From: Sphingomonadales bacterium Ga0077557
GTDB taxonomy: Bacteria; Pseudomonadota; Alphaproteobacteria; Sphingomonadales; Sphingomonadaceae
Assembly (NCBI GenBank): GCA_001464615.1
Contig: LNFI01000027.1
Coordinates: forward strand, 1-64,000
DNA: 64,000 nucleotides
Direction: 5' to 3'
A program made the position numbers and the translations under genes. The notes under the pieces are model-generated. The model did not search any database. It saw nothing but the letters and a program-made list of their open reading frames with translations, and was not told the origin of the DNA. Within the stretch, counting starts at the first letter, position 1. Every line of letters begins with the position of its first letter. This document shows, piece after piece, positions 16,435 to 25,712 of this stretch.

Positions 16435-18051
16435 ATGACGACCGCCGCCGTTTCCCGCGCCGAAGCGCCGCCATGGTGGCGGGGCGCGGTCATCTATCAG
16501 ATCTATCCGCGAAGTTTTGCCGATACGCGTGGCGACGGCGTGGGGGATCTGCCCGGTATCACGGCCCGGCTCGACCATGTCGCTTCGCTCGGCGTGGACG
16601 CGATATGGATATCCCCCTTTTTCACCTCGCCGATGCGCGACTATGGCTATGACGTCGCCGACTATCGCGATGTCGACCCGATGTTCGGCACGCTGGCCGA
16701 TTTCGACGCCTTGCTCGCCCGGGCGCATGAACTGGGCCTGCGGGTGCTTGTCGATCTCGTTTTCTCGCACACGTCCCACCAGCACCCGTGGTTCGCGGCG
16801 AGCCAATCGAGCGCGGCGGATCCCAAGGCCGACTGGTATGTTTGGGCCGATCCGCGCGCCGACGGATCACCGCCCAACAACTGGCAATCGGTCTTCGGTG
16901 GCCCGGCCTGGACGTGGAATGCCGGCCGCCGACAATATTACATGCACAATTTCCTGCCCGAACAGCCGCAGCTGAACGGCCATCATCCGGCGGTGCAGAA
17001 AGCCCTGCTCGACGTGATGACCTTCTGGCTTGATCGCGGCGTTGATGGGTTCAGGCTCGATGCGATCAACTATGCGATGCATGACCGCGCGCTGAGCGAT
17101 AATCCCCCGCGGGCGCCGACCCAAGGCACGCGCACCCGCCCGTTCGATTTTCAGCGTCATTTGCACAATCAGTCCCAGCCCGAAATCCTGCCCTTTCTTG
17201 GGCGGTTGCGGGCGCTGACCGAGGCGCGCGGCAAGGCGTTTCTGGTCGGCGAGATCGGCGGCGAATGGGCACGAACTGAGATGAAAAGCTATACCGCCGA
17301 TGATCAGCGGCTGCATAGCGCCTATAGCTTTGCCTTCCTGTCGGCGCCGCGCCTCTCCGCCGATCTGGTCCGCTCGGCGCTCGCGCAATGGTCGGGTGCC
17401 CCCGGTGAGGGCTGGCCGTCCTGGGCATTTTCCAATCACGATGCGCCACGTGTGGTTTCGCGCTGGCAATCGGCCAAGGGCGCGCCGCTGCCTGCCGGGC
17501 TGGCGATGGCGTTGCTGCTGACGCTGCGCGGCAATGCCTTTGTCTATCAGGGCGAGGAGCTCGGCCTGCCGCAAGCAACGATCCCGTTCGATCGGCTGCG
17601 CGACCCTGAGGCGATCAAGAACTGGCCGCTGACGCTGGGCCGCGATGGCGCGCGCACGCCAATGCCATGGTCACAAGCGGCACCCCATGCTGGCTTTTCG
17701 ACCAACGAACCCTGGCTGCCAATCAGCGCCGAGCATGCGGCCCTTGCCGTTGAGGTGCAGGAGCGCGATCCCGCGTCGACGCTTCATCTGACGCGGCGCT
17801 TGCTGGCGCTGCGGCGTGCGCATCCAGCACTGCGATATGGTGCGCTGGAACTGCTGGACAGCGACGGGCCGCTACTGGCGTTCGATCGGATGGCAGGCAT
17901 GCAGCGCGTGCGGTGCGTGTTCAATCTCGGCGATGAAGCAATTGATGGCGGGTTGCTGACCGGCTGGCAAACGCTGGTCGCGATCGGTGCTGATCCCGCT
18001 TCGACGATGATCGCGCCGGACAGCGCTGTGCTCGCGGTGCCGGGCGAATGA
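16435..18051 (+). CDS. Cytosolic GH13 alpha-glucosidase
   Basis: A 538-residue enzyme without signal peptide. The GH13 motifs are clear: YQIYPRSFADTRGDGVGDLPG at the start of the barrel, region I DLVFSHTSHQHPWF, region II GFRLDA (nucleophile D209), region III VGEIGG (acid E273) and region IV FSNHD (D336). This pattern matches bacterial alpha-glucosidases/oligo-1,6-glucosidases that release glucose from short alpha-glucosides. It would finish in the cytoplasm what the secreted amylase and MFS transporter of the divergent operon begin. The GAGGATA ribosome site supports the start. Confidence 0.93.
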   Translation: MTTAAVSRAEAPPWWRGAVIYQIYPRSFADTRGDGVGDLPGITARLDHVASLGVDAIWISPFFTSPMRDYGYDVADYRDVDPMFGTLADFDALLARAHELGLRVLVDLVFSHTSHQHPWFAASQSSAADPKADWYVWADPRADGSPPNNWQSVFGGPAWTWNAGRRQYYMHNFLPEQPQLNGHHPAVQKALLDVMTFWLDRGVDGFRLDAINYAMHDRALSDNPPRAPTQGTRTRPFDFQRHLHNQSQPEILPFLGRLRALTEARGKAFLVGEIGGEWARTEMKSYTADDQRLHSAYSFAFLSAPRLSADLVRSALAQWSGAPGEGWPSWAFSNHDAPRVVSRWQSAKGAPLPAGLAMALLLTLRGNAFVYQGEELGLPQATIPFDRLRDPEAIKNWPLTLGRDGARTPMPWSQAAPHAGFSTNEPWLPISAEHAALAVEVQERDPASTLHLTRRLLALRRAHPALRYGALELLDSDGPLLAFDRMAGMQRVRCVFNLGDEAIDGGLLTGWQTLVAIGADPASTMIAPDSAVLAVPGE

Positions 18052-18121
18052 CCAACCACAGACAACATCCTGACAGTTTTTCACCCAAAGGCCGCCAGTC
18101 GCGGCGCTTCGAACGGGAACG

Positions 18122-18970
18122 ATGATGGCCTATTCTGCCGACATGACCACGACACTCACCAACGATCTGGATCGCCCCTATCCGCTCGACCGCGCGACGA
18201 TTGACGCCTTCCGCGCACAGGGTTTCGTCCATCTCAAACAAGTGCTGCCGCCTGAGGTGCTCGATCACTATGGCCGCGAAATCACCCGGCTGACGATCGC
18301 GCTCAACACCCAGACGTTGCCGCTGGCCGAGCGCACCACCTATGACCGCGCCTTTCTGCAGGTCATGAACCTATGGCAGGAAAGCCAGGTCGTGCGCGAC
18401 TTTGTCTTCGGCAAGACGCTCGCCCGGATCGCCGCTGAGCTGATGGAAGTGGGCGGCGTGCGGCTCTATCATGACCAATCGCTCTACAAGGAGCCGGGCG
18501 GTGGCATCACGCCTGCGCATGCCGACCAATATTATTGGCCGATGGCGACCGATCGCTGTGTGACCGCGTGGATCCCGCTTCAGGCGGTACCGCGCGAGAT
18601 GGGGCCGCTCGCCTTCTACGCCGGCAGCCACCACAGCGCGCTCGGTCGCGACTTGCCAATCTCGGACGAAAGCGAGGCGGCGATCACCGCAGCGATGGAA
18701 GCGCAAGACTACCCGATTGTCGACGCGCCATTTGACCTGGGCGATGTCAGCTTTCATGCCGGATGGCTGTTCCACCGCGCCGGGCCGAATGTATCGGCCA
18801 CACCGCGATCAGTGATGACGGTCATCTATATGGATGCCGAGATGACGCTGGCCGAGCCGACCAATGCCCAGCAACGCGAGGATTGGGCGAAGTGGTGCGC
18901 GGGTGCGAGCGTCGGTGCGGTGATTGAGACGCCCGGCAATCCGGTGCTGTATCGTAGGGCCACTGCATGA
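18122..18970 (+). CDS. PhyH-family Fe(II)/2-oxoglutarate dioxygenase (second copy)
   Basis: A 282-residue dioxygenase with HADQYYW (H133, D135) and the distal His in FHRAGPN (H218), followed by the PRSVMTV strand with the co-substrate Arg. It is clearly diverged from the first copy (15454-16218) and therefore probably acts on a different substrate or position. It lies between the alpha-glucosidase and GH92 genes and overlaps the latter (ATGA at 18967-18970). A later ATG at 18143 is a possible alternative start. Confidence 0.86.
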   Translation: MMAYSADMTTTLTNDLDRPYPLDRATIDAFRAQGFVHLKQVLPPEVLDHYGREITRLTIALNTQTLPLAERTTYDRAFLQVMNLWQESQVVRDFVFGKTLARIAAELMEVGGVRLYHDQSLYKEPGGGITPAHADQYYWPMATDRCVTAWIPLQAVPREMGPLAFYAGSHHSALGRDLPISDESEAAITAAMEAQDYPIVDAPFDLGDVSFHAGWLFHRAGPNVSATPRSVMTVIYMDAEMTLAEPTNAQQREDWAKWCAGASVGAVIETPGNPVLYRRATA

Positions 18971-21108
18971 TTATCGATCGCCGCAGCGTGCTGGGCGCGG
19001 CAATGGCGATCCCTGCCCTGCCGGCACTCGCGCGCGCGCCGGTGTCGGGCGCGCTGACCGGCTTCGTCGATCCGTTCATCGGCACGGACGGCACCGGGCA
19101 CTGTTTTCCCGGGCCCAGCCGCCCTTTCGGCATGGTTCAGCCTGGTCCCGACAATGCCGGTAGCGGCTGGGACTTCACCAGCGGCTATCAGTATCGCGCG
19201 CCGAAGATCATGGGGTTTTCGCAGACGCGCGCGAGCGGCACTGGCATTCCCGAGCTCGGCGATATCCTGCTGCAGCCGGTGCTCGACCCGCGCGACGATC
19301 TGGCCAGTCACTATGACAAGGCGAGCGAAGTCGCACGGCCCGGCTATTATGCGGTCAAGCTAGCCGACAATGGTGCGTCGGTGGAGCTCACTTGCGGCCT
19401 GCGTGTCGCCCTCCACCGCTATCGTTTCGCCCGCGCCGGGCGGGTGTGGGTGCTGGTCGATACCGAACACCGTTTGCGCTTCTTGACCAAGGAGCCGGTC
19501 GATACGGCATCGGTGCGCACGACGACAACCGGCGCCGAAGGCAGCATCACCGCAACCAACTGGACCAAGCGGACGATCGCCTTCGCGCTGGAATTCGACC
19601 ATCCGGTTGCCGAAGTCCGCCCTTTGCCGTCGAGCAAGGCGCCGCGTTATCTGCTTGGCTTTGATCTGGGTGAGCACGCCGTACTGCAAGCAAAGGTCGC
19701 GGTGTCGACCACCGATGTCGCGGGTGCGCGTGCCAATTTTGCCGAGCTGCCGGGCTGGGATTTCGACGCCGTGGCGCGTGCCGCCGATGCCGAATGGGAA
19801 AAGCTGCTCAGCCGCGTCCGTATCGATGCCGATGCGCGCACCAAGCGGGTTTTCTACACGGCGCTGTATCACCTGTTCCTGCAGCCCAGCATCATCTCCG
19901 ACGCTGACGGGCGCTATCGCGGGCCGACCGGGCAGATCGCCAAGGCACGCGGGCGCCATTATTATTCGACGCTATCTTTGTGGGATACGTTTCGCGCGGC
20001 GCACCCCCTTTATACACTGCTGATCCCCGAGCGAGTCGATGACTTCGTCCTGACTCTGCTCGATCATGCCAAGGCCGCGGGCACGTTGCCGCTTTGGCCG
20101 ATCTGGGGTGGCGAGACCAACACGATGATCGGCGATCCCGCGCTGCCGGTGATCGCCGATGCCTGGGCCAAGGGGTTTCGCGGGTTTGATGGCCAGGAAG
20201 CGCTCTCTGCGATGCGCGCGACATCCACGACCGACCATGCCCAATCGGACTGGAGCTTGTTCGATCGCTACGGCTATTACCCGACCGACAAGCTATCGAA
20301 TGAGGCTGTCTCCCGCACGTTAGAGGCGGGGATCGGCGACGCCGCCACGGCGAAGATGGCGGCGATGCTGGGCGACGCCGAGTCCGCAAAACGATTCGGC
20401 GCCCGTGCCAACGGCTATCGCGCGCTCATCGACCCCGACACAAAGCTCGCGCGGGGAAAGGACAGCAACGGTGCTTGGCGCACGCCGTTCGATCCGCTCA
20501 CCGCCACCTCGCCACTCAACAACCCCGGCGATTATACCGAGGCCAATGCCTGGCAATATAGCTGGACGCCCGCGCTGCACGATGTGGATGGCCTGGTCGC
20601 GGCGATGGGCGGGCGTGCGGCATTTACAACGATGCTCGACTCTTTCTTCTCGCTTCCTGGCAAGGAATCGAAATTCCTTGGGCAGGAGGCGCTGATCGGC
20701 CAATATGCGCATGGCAACGAACCCAGCCACCACATCGCCTGGCTCTATGCCTGGTCCGACCGCCCTGAGCGCGGCCCCGAACTGGTCCGCGAAATCGCGA
20801 CGCGCTTTTACAAGGACACCCCCGACGGCATCGTCGGCAACGATGATTGCGGGCAGATGAGCGCCTGGTACATCTTCGCGACGCTCGGCTTCTACCCCGC
20901 CAACCCGACGAGCGGCGACTTTGTGCTGGGGCAACCGCTGGTCGCGCACGCAACGGTCAGCCTGCCGAACGGCAAAACGCTTGCGATCGCGCCGGGCAAG
21001 GGCGGCAGCGTGATCAATGACGAACCGCTGACCCGGACGATCGCCTATCGTGCGCTGATGCGGGGCGGCGTGCTCCGGCTGTCGGGGGCCGAGGGAAACC
21101 ACCCGTGA
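18967..21108 (+). CDS. GH92 alpha-mannosidase, Tat-exported
   Basis: A 713-residue glycoside hydrolase of family 92, calcium-dependent exo-alpha-mannosidases (often 1,2-specific). Characteristic stretches are FVDPFIGTDGTGHCFPGPSR near residue 35, WGGETNTMIGD near 380, GNEPSHH near 584 with the catalytic Glu, and GNDDCGQMSAWYIFATLGFY near 625. The N-terminus has DRRSVLG followed by a hydrophobic run ending ALARA, a twin-arginine signal peptide. The start overlaps the dioxygenase stop. Its presence extends the locus from glucosides to mannose-containing glycans. Confidence 0.93.
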   Translation: MIIDRRSVLGAAMAIPALPALARAPVSGALTGFVDPFIGTDGTGHCFPGPSRPFGMVQPGPDNAGSGWDFTSGYQYRAPKIMGFSQTRASGTGIPELGDILLQPVLDPRDDLASHYDKASEVARPGYYAVKLADNGASVELTCGLRVALHRYRFARAGRVWVLVDTEHRLRFLTKEPVDTASVRTTTTGAEGSITATNWTKRTIAFALEFDHPVAEVRPLPSSKAPRYLLGFDLGEHAVLQAKVAVSTTDVAGARANFAELPGWDFDAVARAADAEWEKLLSRVRIDADARTKRVFYTALYHLFLQPSIISDADGRYRGPTGQIAKARGRHYYSTLSLWDTFRAAHPLYTLLIPERVDDFVLTLLDHAKAAGTLPLWPIWGGETNTMIGDPALPVIADAWAKGFRGFDGQEALSAMRATSTTDHAQSDWSLFDRYGYYPTDKLSNEAVSRTLEAGIGDAATAKMAAMLGDAESAKRFGARANGYRALIDPDTKLARGKDSNGAWRTPFDPLTATSPLNNPGDYTEANAWQYSWTPALHDVDGLVAAMGGRAAFTTMLDSFFSLPGKESKFLGQEALIGQYAHGNEPSHHIAWLYAWSDRPERGPELVREIATRFYKDTPDGIVGNDDCGQMSAWYIFATLGFYPANPTSGDFVLGQPLVAHATVSLPNGKTLAIAPGKGGSVINDEPLTRTIAYRALMRGGVLRLSGAEGNHP

Positions 21109-21192
21109 CGATCGACCGCCAAACGGCGATCATTGGGGACGAGCGGTTGGGCCTGTCTATCTTTGTCGGCCTGTTTCCTCGGCGATGAACCA

Positions 21193-21972
21193 ATGAACGG
21201 CCGCTGCGTCCGGGTCGCGCTCGGCCAGATTCTTGTCGAGCCGGGGAGGGTCGATGCAAATATCGGGCGGGCGCTGGCGGCCATCGATGCGGCAGCGGCG
21301 GCAGGCGCGGAGGTGCTCGTCCTCCCCGAATGCCTCGATTTCGGCTGGGCTAGCGACGCTGCACGCTCAGGCGCTGAACCGATCCCCGGCCCCAGAGCAG
21401 CATTGCTTGCGGCGCGCGCCGGCGCCGCTGGCATCGTCTTGACGGCCGGACTCAGCGAGCGTGCTGGCGACCAAATTTACAACGCCGCCATTCTGATCGA
21501 CCGCGACGGGACCATCATTGGCCAGCATCGCAAGATCAACGAACTGGACTTTGCGCGATCGCTTTACACCACCGGGACCAAGCTGGAGGTTTTTGACACA
21601 TCGATCGGCCGAGTTGGCATTGCCATCTGTGCTGATCTGCTGATTCCCGAAATTGGCGCAGCGCTGGCGGCCATGGGCGCTGAAATCATTCTATCGCCCT
21701 CAGCATGGGCTGTTCCGGACGATCATGACGAGGTGATCACGCCCTATGGTGGCGAATGGCGCAGCGCCTATGGCAGCTTGGCGCGTCAATGCGGCGTCGC
21801 CGTGGCCGCTGCCAGCAATGTCGGGCGGATCGAAGGCGGCGCATGGGATGGTCGCCCGATCATCGGCAGATCATTGGCGGTTCATGGTGATGGGTCAATC
21901 GCTGGACTGGCGGCATTTGGCCAAGAGGACCTGTTTTTCTGCGCGCTGCGCTATCGCCGAGGTTCCGGCTGA
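21193..21972 (+). CDS. Carbon-nitrogen hydrolase (nitrilase superfamily amidase)
   Basis: A 259-residue protein with the nitrilase-superfamily triad: E46 (LVLPECLDFGW), K114 (QHRKINELDF) and C146 (AICADLL). Length and the FDTSIGRVGIAICADL motif fit amidases/carbamoylases rather than true nitrilases. The ATG at 21193 is preferred over an upstream frame start because homology begins at residue 5 from it. It follows GH92 by 84 bases and may or may not belong to the same operon. Substrate unknown. Confidence 0.85.
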   Translation: MNGRCVRVALGQILVEPGRVDANIGRALAAIDAAAAAGAEVLVLPECLDFGWASDAARSGAEPIPGPRAALLAARAGAAGIVLTAGLSERAGDQIYNAAILIDRDGTIIGQHRKINELDFARSLYTTGTKLEVFDTSIGRVGIAICADLLIPEIGAALAAMGAEIILSPSAWAVPDDHDEVITPYGGEWRSAYGSLARQCGVAVAAASNVGRIEGGAWDGRPIIGRSLAVHGDGSIAGLAAFGQEDLFFCALRYRRGSG

Positions 21973-22058
21973 ACCTCCATCGTTGCACCAAGCTCCGGTT
22001 CCAAAAACACCTTATCTTGGTGTCCACGAAACCGGGTGGAGCGCAAACGACGGAAAAC

Positions 22059-22135
<77 letters not shown>

Positions 22136-22191
22136 CTGGAATTGAGCGCCTAGCAAAGCCCTAACGAGAAGGCCAGATTTTTTCCGCAGCG

Positions 22192-22590
22192 CTATTTCTC
22201 GGCTGGCGCAAGCGTCACTGGCTGGAATGGCCCAAGCGCGCAGCGCGCACCGCTGGCGATCGGGCTGACATAAAGGACGGTGATGATGTCGCTGGCACAA
22301 AGCCTGTCGAGCGAGGTCGAATAGCCAAAGCGCCCCTCAAACCCTAATCCCGGACAGCCGCCATCGATGGTCACGCGATAGACTTTGCCGCCACGCATCT
22401 TGAAATCGATCACCGAATCGCTGCGGACAAGCGATTCAGTGATCTGGCGATGCGGGATGCAGAATTCGGGCTTGCCAATCGGCGTCGCTGCCGGGACCCG
22501 GTCACGGGCACTGCTGTGATTTATCCACAGCGCCATCCCCGCACCGATCGTCAGCGCGGTGGCCGTTAGGGTGGAAATCGGGCGACGCAT
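22192..22590 (-). CDS. Small exported protein of unknown function
   Basis: A 132-residue protein starting at the ATG 22588-22590, supported by a GAGGAG ribosome site nine bases upstream. The longer open frame begins inside nth and is rejected. An N-terminal hydrophobic segment (about 8-24) is followed by a periplasmic domain with FKMRGGKVYRVTIDGGCPGL, LDRLCAS and SGARCALGPF. Four Cys could form disulfides. The CPGL pattern recalls a family of short sphingomonad/xanthomonad periplasmic proteins (DUF6491-like), but I hold that loosely. It lies four bases downstream of nth and is probably co-transcribed. Confidence 0.7.
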   Translation of the reverse strand: MRRPISTLTATALTIGAGMALWINHSSARDRVPAATPIGKPEFCIPHRQITESLVRSDSVIDFKMRGGKVYRVTIDGGCPGLGFEGRFGYSTSLDRLCASDIITVLYVSPIASGARCALGPFQPVTLAPAEK

Positions 22591-22594
22591 CTGT

Positions 22595-23293
22595 TTACTC
22601 CTCACGCGCTGGCGCAGACGGTTGCGGTAATCGCTGTTTCCCGACCACAGCAGTTTTGGCCTTGGCCGTCTTTGCCTTGAACGCGCACAGATCACTGACC
22701 CCGCACCGCCAGCATTCGGGCGTGCGCGCTTTGCAGACATATCGTCCGTGCAGGATTAACCAGTGATGAGCATGAAGCCGGAACGGCTGCGGCGTTGCCT
22801 TGTCTAGCTTTTTTTCAACCGCCAGCGGCGTCTTGCCCGGTGCCAAGCCAGTCCGATTGCCGACCCGGAAGATATGCGTGTCGACGGCGAAGGTTTCGGC
22901 ACCGAAAGCGACGTTCATCACGACATTGGCAGTCTTGCGGCCGACGCCCGGCAGTGCTTCGAGCGCATCACGGTCTGGTGGCACCTGGCTGCCATGGTCT
23001 GCGATCAGCGCCGCCGAAAGCGCGATGACATTTTTCGCCTTGGTGTTGAAAAGGCCGATCGTCTTGATGTGATCCTTAAGACCCGCCTCCCCCAACGCGA
23101 CCATGGCTTCGGGCGTTTTTACCGTCTGGAACAGCGCGCGGGTGGCCTTGTTCACGCCAATATCGGTGGCCTGGGCAGACAGCACGACGGCGACCAGCAA
23201 TTGATAGGCATTACCCGCTTCAAGCTCAGTTTCAGGGTGCGGGTTGTCCGCGGCGAGCCGCGCGTAAAATTCGACGATATCGGTCTTCTTCAA
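22595..23293 (-). CDS. nth: Endonuclease III (DNA glycosylase/AP lyase)
   Basis: A 232-residue base-excision repair enzyme. It has the helix-hairpin-helix LPGVGRKTANVVMN with the catalytic Lys, the catalytic Asp in VDTHIFRVGNRTGL, and the C-terminal [4Fe-4S] loop C-x6-C-x2-C-x5-C. The start appears to be TTG at 23291-23293, overlapping the dapB stop (TTGA), because homology runs to this point and no ATG fits. It removes oxidised pyrimidines. dapB-nth order with overlap indicates one transcript. Confidence 0.96.
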   Translation of the reverse strand: MKKTDIVEFYARLAADNPHPETELEAGNAYQLLVAVVLSAQATDIGVNKATRALFQTVKTPEAMVALGEAGLKDHIKTIGLFNTKAKNVIALSAALIADHGSQVPPDRDALEALPGVGRKTANVVMNVAFGAETFAVDTHIFRVGNRTGLAPGKTPLAVEKKLDKATPQPFRLHAHHWLILHGRYVCKARTPECWRCGVSDLCAFKAKTAKAKTAVVGKQRLPQPSAPAREE

Positions 23294-24018
23294 ATCCCGA
23301 GCACCTCAGCCATCGAATAGCGCCCGGCAGGTTTGCCCGCCAGCCACAGTGCCGCTGTAACCGCGCCATGCGCAAAGATCGCGCGATCCTCCGCCCGGTG
23401 GCCAAGCTCGATCCGTTCGCCATTGCCGGCAAAGATCACCTGATGATCGCCAGCGACGGTGCCGCCGCGCAGGCTGGCCAGGCCAATCGTGCCCTCCGCG
23501 CGATCGCCGCTAAGCCCCGCCCGCCCAACCACGCTGACATCGCCCAACGCCACGCCCCGGCCCGCCGCCGCAGCCTCGCCCAGCATCAGCGAGGTGCCTG
23601 ATGGGGCATCCACCTTGGCGCGGTGATGCATTTCGACAATTTCGATATCCCAGCTGATGTCGAGCCGGGCGGCCGCTTCGCGCACCAGCCGGGCGAGCAA
23701 CGTCACGCCGAGCGAGGTATTGCCGGTTTGCAGCACCGCAATCTCCTCTGACGCTTCGGCAATCATCGCCCGGTGCGCCTGGGTAATGCCGGTGGTGCCG
23801 ATCAGAATCGGCGTCCCCGCCTTGCGCGCGGCGGCAAGGTTAGCAGGCAACGCGCCCGGCACGGTAAAATCAACGAGCACATCCGCCAGGCCAGCAAGCG
23901 GCGCCGGATCCTCACCGGCATCGATACCGCCAGCAAGCCCTGCACCATATTCCGGCAAGATCAGCGCGATAGCCTGCCCCATGCGCCCTGCGCAGCCGTA
24001 GATTCCGATCGCCGTCAC
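23290..24018 (-). CDS. dapB: 4-hydroxy-tetrahydrodipicolinate reductase
   Basis: A 242-residue enzyme of lysine/diaminopimelate synthesis, reducing the product of DapA with NAD(P)H. It shows the nucleotide loop IGIYGCAGRMGQ, the catalytic EMHHRAKVDAPSGTS stretch with its His and Lys, and the C-terminal HRAEDRAIFAHGAV. The GTG at 24016-24018 is taken as start, with GGAG about eight bases upstream. The longer open frame adds residues without family character. Translation is coupled to nth. Confidence 0.95.
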   Translation of the reverse strand: MTAIGIYGCAGRMGQAIALILPEYGAGLAGGIDAGEDPAPLAGLADVLVDFTVPGALPANLAAARKAGTPILIGTTGITQAHRAMIAEASEEIAVLQTGNTSLGVTLLARLVREAAARLDISWDIEIVEMHHRAKVDAPSGTSLMLGEAAAAGRGVALGDVSVVGRAGLSGDRAEGTIGLASLRGGTVAGDHQVIFAGNGERIELGHRAEDRAIFAHGAVTAALWLAGKPAGRYSMAEVLGI

Positions 24019-24210
24019 CAAGATGCTCCGATTATCGTTCGTTGAGGACTGCGAAAAACACCCGCCACGCGCCAGGCGCTGCAGAATCAATCGCGTCGGC
24101 CAGGCCTGCGAAATGGCAGAAAGCGGCAGAGGAAAACAGGGGGCTTATTGCCCTATTTCCCAAAAATCGCGCGCATGGCCTTCAAGGGTAAGTCCAGCTA
24201 CCAAACACGC

Positions 24211-24921
24211 ATGGACCGCCATTCGACGATCGTGATTCTCACTGGCGCTGGCATCTCCGCCGAAAGCGGCCTGGCAACGTTTCGCGGGCCGGGCGGGCTA
24301 TGGGAAGGTCACCGCGTCGAGGATGTTTGTACGCCCCAGGCGCTGGCGCGTGATCCGGCGCTGGTCCACCGTTTCTATGATGATCGCCGCGCCGCACTTG
24401 CTGGCGTTGTGCCCAATGCAGCGCACCAGGCGCTGGCGCGGCTTGATGCTGACTGGCCGGGCAAGTTGTTGATCGTGACGCAAAATGTCGATGATCTGCA
24501 CGAACGCGCCGGGGCGACGCGGCTGCTCCACATGCACGGGGAGCTACAATCAGCGCTTTGTGCCGCTTGCGGCGCGCGGCGCGGCTGGACCGGGACGCTG
24601 CCGCCCGGCAGCGATTGCCCTGCCTGTAGGGCGGCGGCGCTTCGGCCCGACATCGTCTTTTTCGGCGAAATTCCCTATCGGATGGATCAAATCGAACGGG
24701 TGCTGGCAAAAGCCGCGCTGTTCGTTTCAATCGGTACATCGGGTGGTGTTTATCCAGCGGCAGGCTTTGTCCAGACGGCGCGAGCCTATGGCGCGCAGAC
24801 ACTCGAACTCAACCTGGAGCCCTCGGCGGGGAGCCGGTTGTTCGACGAAACCCGGCTTGGCGCAGCGAGCGCCCTGGTGCCGGCCTGGGTGGATGAAATG
24901 CTGGGTTTGGTCAGAGATTGA
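24211..24921 (+). CDS. cobB: Sirtuin, NAD-dependent protein deacylase
   Basis: A 236-residue Sir2-family protein. It has TGAGISAESGLATFRG (NAD site), QNVDDLHERAG, the catalytic HMHGE (His109) and a zinc-binding Cys4 set (C117/C120 and C136/C139). A Y-x-x-R pair in the IPYRMDQ context suggests class III desuccinylase/deacylase activity as in E. coli CobB. The ATG at 24211 lies just before the Rossmann motif; an upstream in-frame ATG (24175) is possible. It is a single gene between dapB and a gene-poor stretch. Confidence 0.92.
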   Translation: MDRHSTIVILTGAGISAESGLATFRGPGGLWEGHRVEDVCTPQALARDPALVHRFYDDRRAALAGVVPNAAHQALARLDADWPGKLLIVTQNVDDLHERAGATRLLHMHGELQSALCAACGARRGWTGTLPPGSDCPACRAAALRPDIVFFGEIPYRMDQIERVLAKAALFVSIGTSGGVYPAAGFVQTARAYGAQTLELNLEPSAGSRLFDETRLGAASALVPAWVDEMLGLVRD

Positions 24922-25287
24922 CAGACCTCCGTTCCGTTAACGCCCCACACTGCGCCATTCAAATGATCCGACGACTGGTCTGCGAGCGGACATTTATTGA
25001 GGCTGGGGTTCAGGCTGGGTCTGGATGCGAATGTTCACGAATGTTCGCACTGGTGCGATGGTTTCGCCAGATAGTCGTCAGGGGGCAGCCCTTTGGCGAG
25101 GCGGGCAGTGCTTCGCAATTGCGAAGCTAAAACGGTCGACGGTGTGAAAGAGCGAGGGACGTGTAGCAGGACTCGCTATTGTAGGAAAGGATTGGCCGGT
25201 TTCGCCCCAATCTCCGACTTTCCTGACTGCCATCGCTCTTCCCGATTACGGACGGTCGTTCAGCGAGGCAGCAGGGCACTGTCAGGA
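24922..25287. other. Gene-poor gap with two palindromes
   Basis: About 365 bases with no convincing gene. Contents are an imperfect 24-base dyad at 25026-25049 (TGCGAA/TTCGCA arms, with GAATGTTC twice) and a perfect 18-base palindrome GCTTCGCAATTGCGAAGC at 25110-25127. The GTTC pair is spaced by six bases, not the seven expected of an alphaproteobacterial LexA box. Confidence 0.6.
25110..25127. repeat. Perfect 18-base palindrome
   Basis: GCTTCGCAATTGCGAAGC is identical to its reverse complement. It stands alone in the gap after cobB, with no T-tract typical of a terminator. It could be an operator or a hairpin at the 3' end of the cobB transcript. Confidence 0.55.
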
Positions 25288-25608
25288 TCAACTACTTTCA
25301 TATTCCGCTCGTTCTTCCAGCCAGCAGTCATCGCCGTTTAGGTTCGCCCGCATCCACGTATCAAATTCATTAAAGGCAACCTCGTGGGGGTGAAGTGGCA
25401 GGCCCTTGGCCAGCGCTCGCTTTTCATGATCCACCAGTGCCTGATGAAAGGCCCAGAGGGCCAGTTGCGGCCAGTTGTCGGCTGGCGAAAACGCCTCCTC
25501 ATTGGCCCGATATATGTCGTGAGTCGCCTGGGGGTTGTCGGACACCCGCACAGTTGCTGGCCAAAGGGCCTTCGTGGTTTCAAACAGCGCGATCTTGTCG
25601 ACGGTCAC
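25288..25608 (-). CDS. Hypothetical protein, 106 residues
   Basis: A soluble, acidic, Trp/His-rich protein with no signal peptide or membrane segment; family not recognised. It contains IYRANEEAFSPADNWPQLALWAFHQALVDHEKRAL and ends in a Glu-rich tail. Codon use and GC pattern are like those of neighbouring genes, which supports a real gene. It lies downstream of the nitrilase on the same strand, with a gap of about 100 bases that shows nothing else. Confidence 0.55.
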   Translation of the reverse strand: MTVDKIALFETTKALWPATVRVSDNPQATHDIYRANEEAFSPADNWPQLALWAFHQALVDHEKRALAKGLPLHPHEVAFNEFDTWMRANLNGDDCWLEERAEYESS

Positions 25609-25712
25609 CCTGCGCTCCTTGGAACAGTGTCGGCTTTAATGCCGTCCTCGGCTAAAACCCGCCCGACCGCCATCCACCCACCGCCGGTTATCCGCCCCGA
25701 TAGGTTCACGCC

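Noticed and set aside
25033..25046. Possible LexA/SOS box (GTTC...GTTC) in the cobB downstream gap
   Set aside because: Spacing is six bases instead of the seven of the alphaproteobacterial GTTC-N7-GTTC box, and no SOS gene follows.
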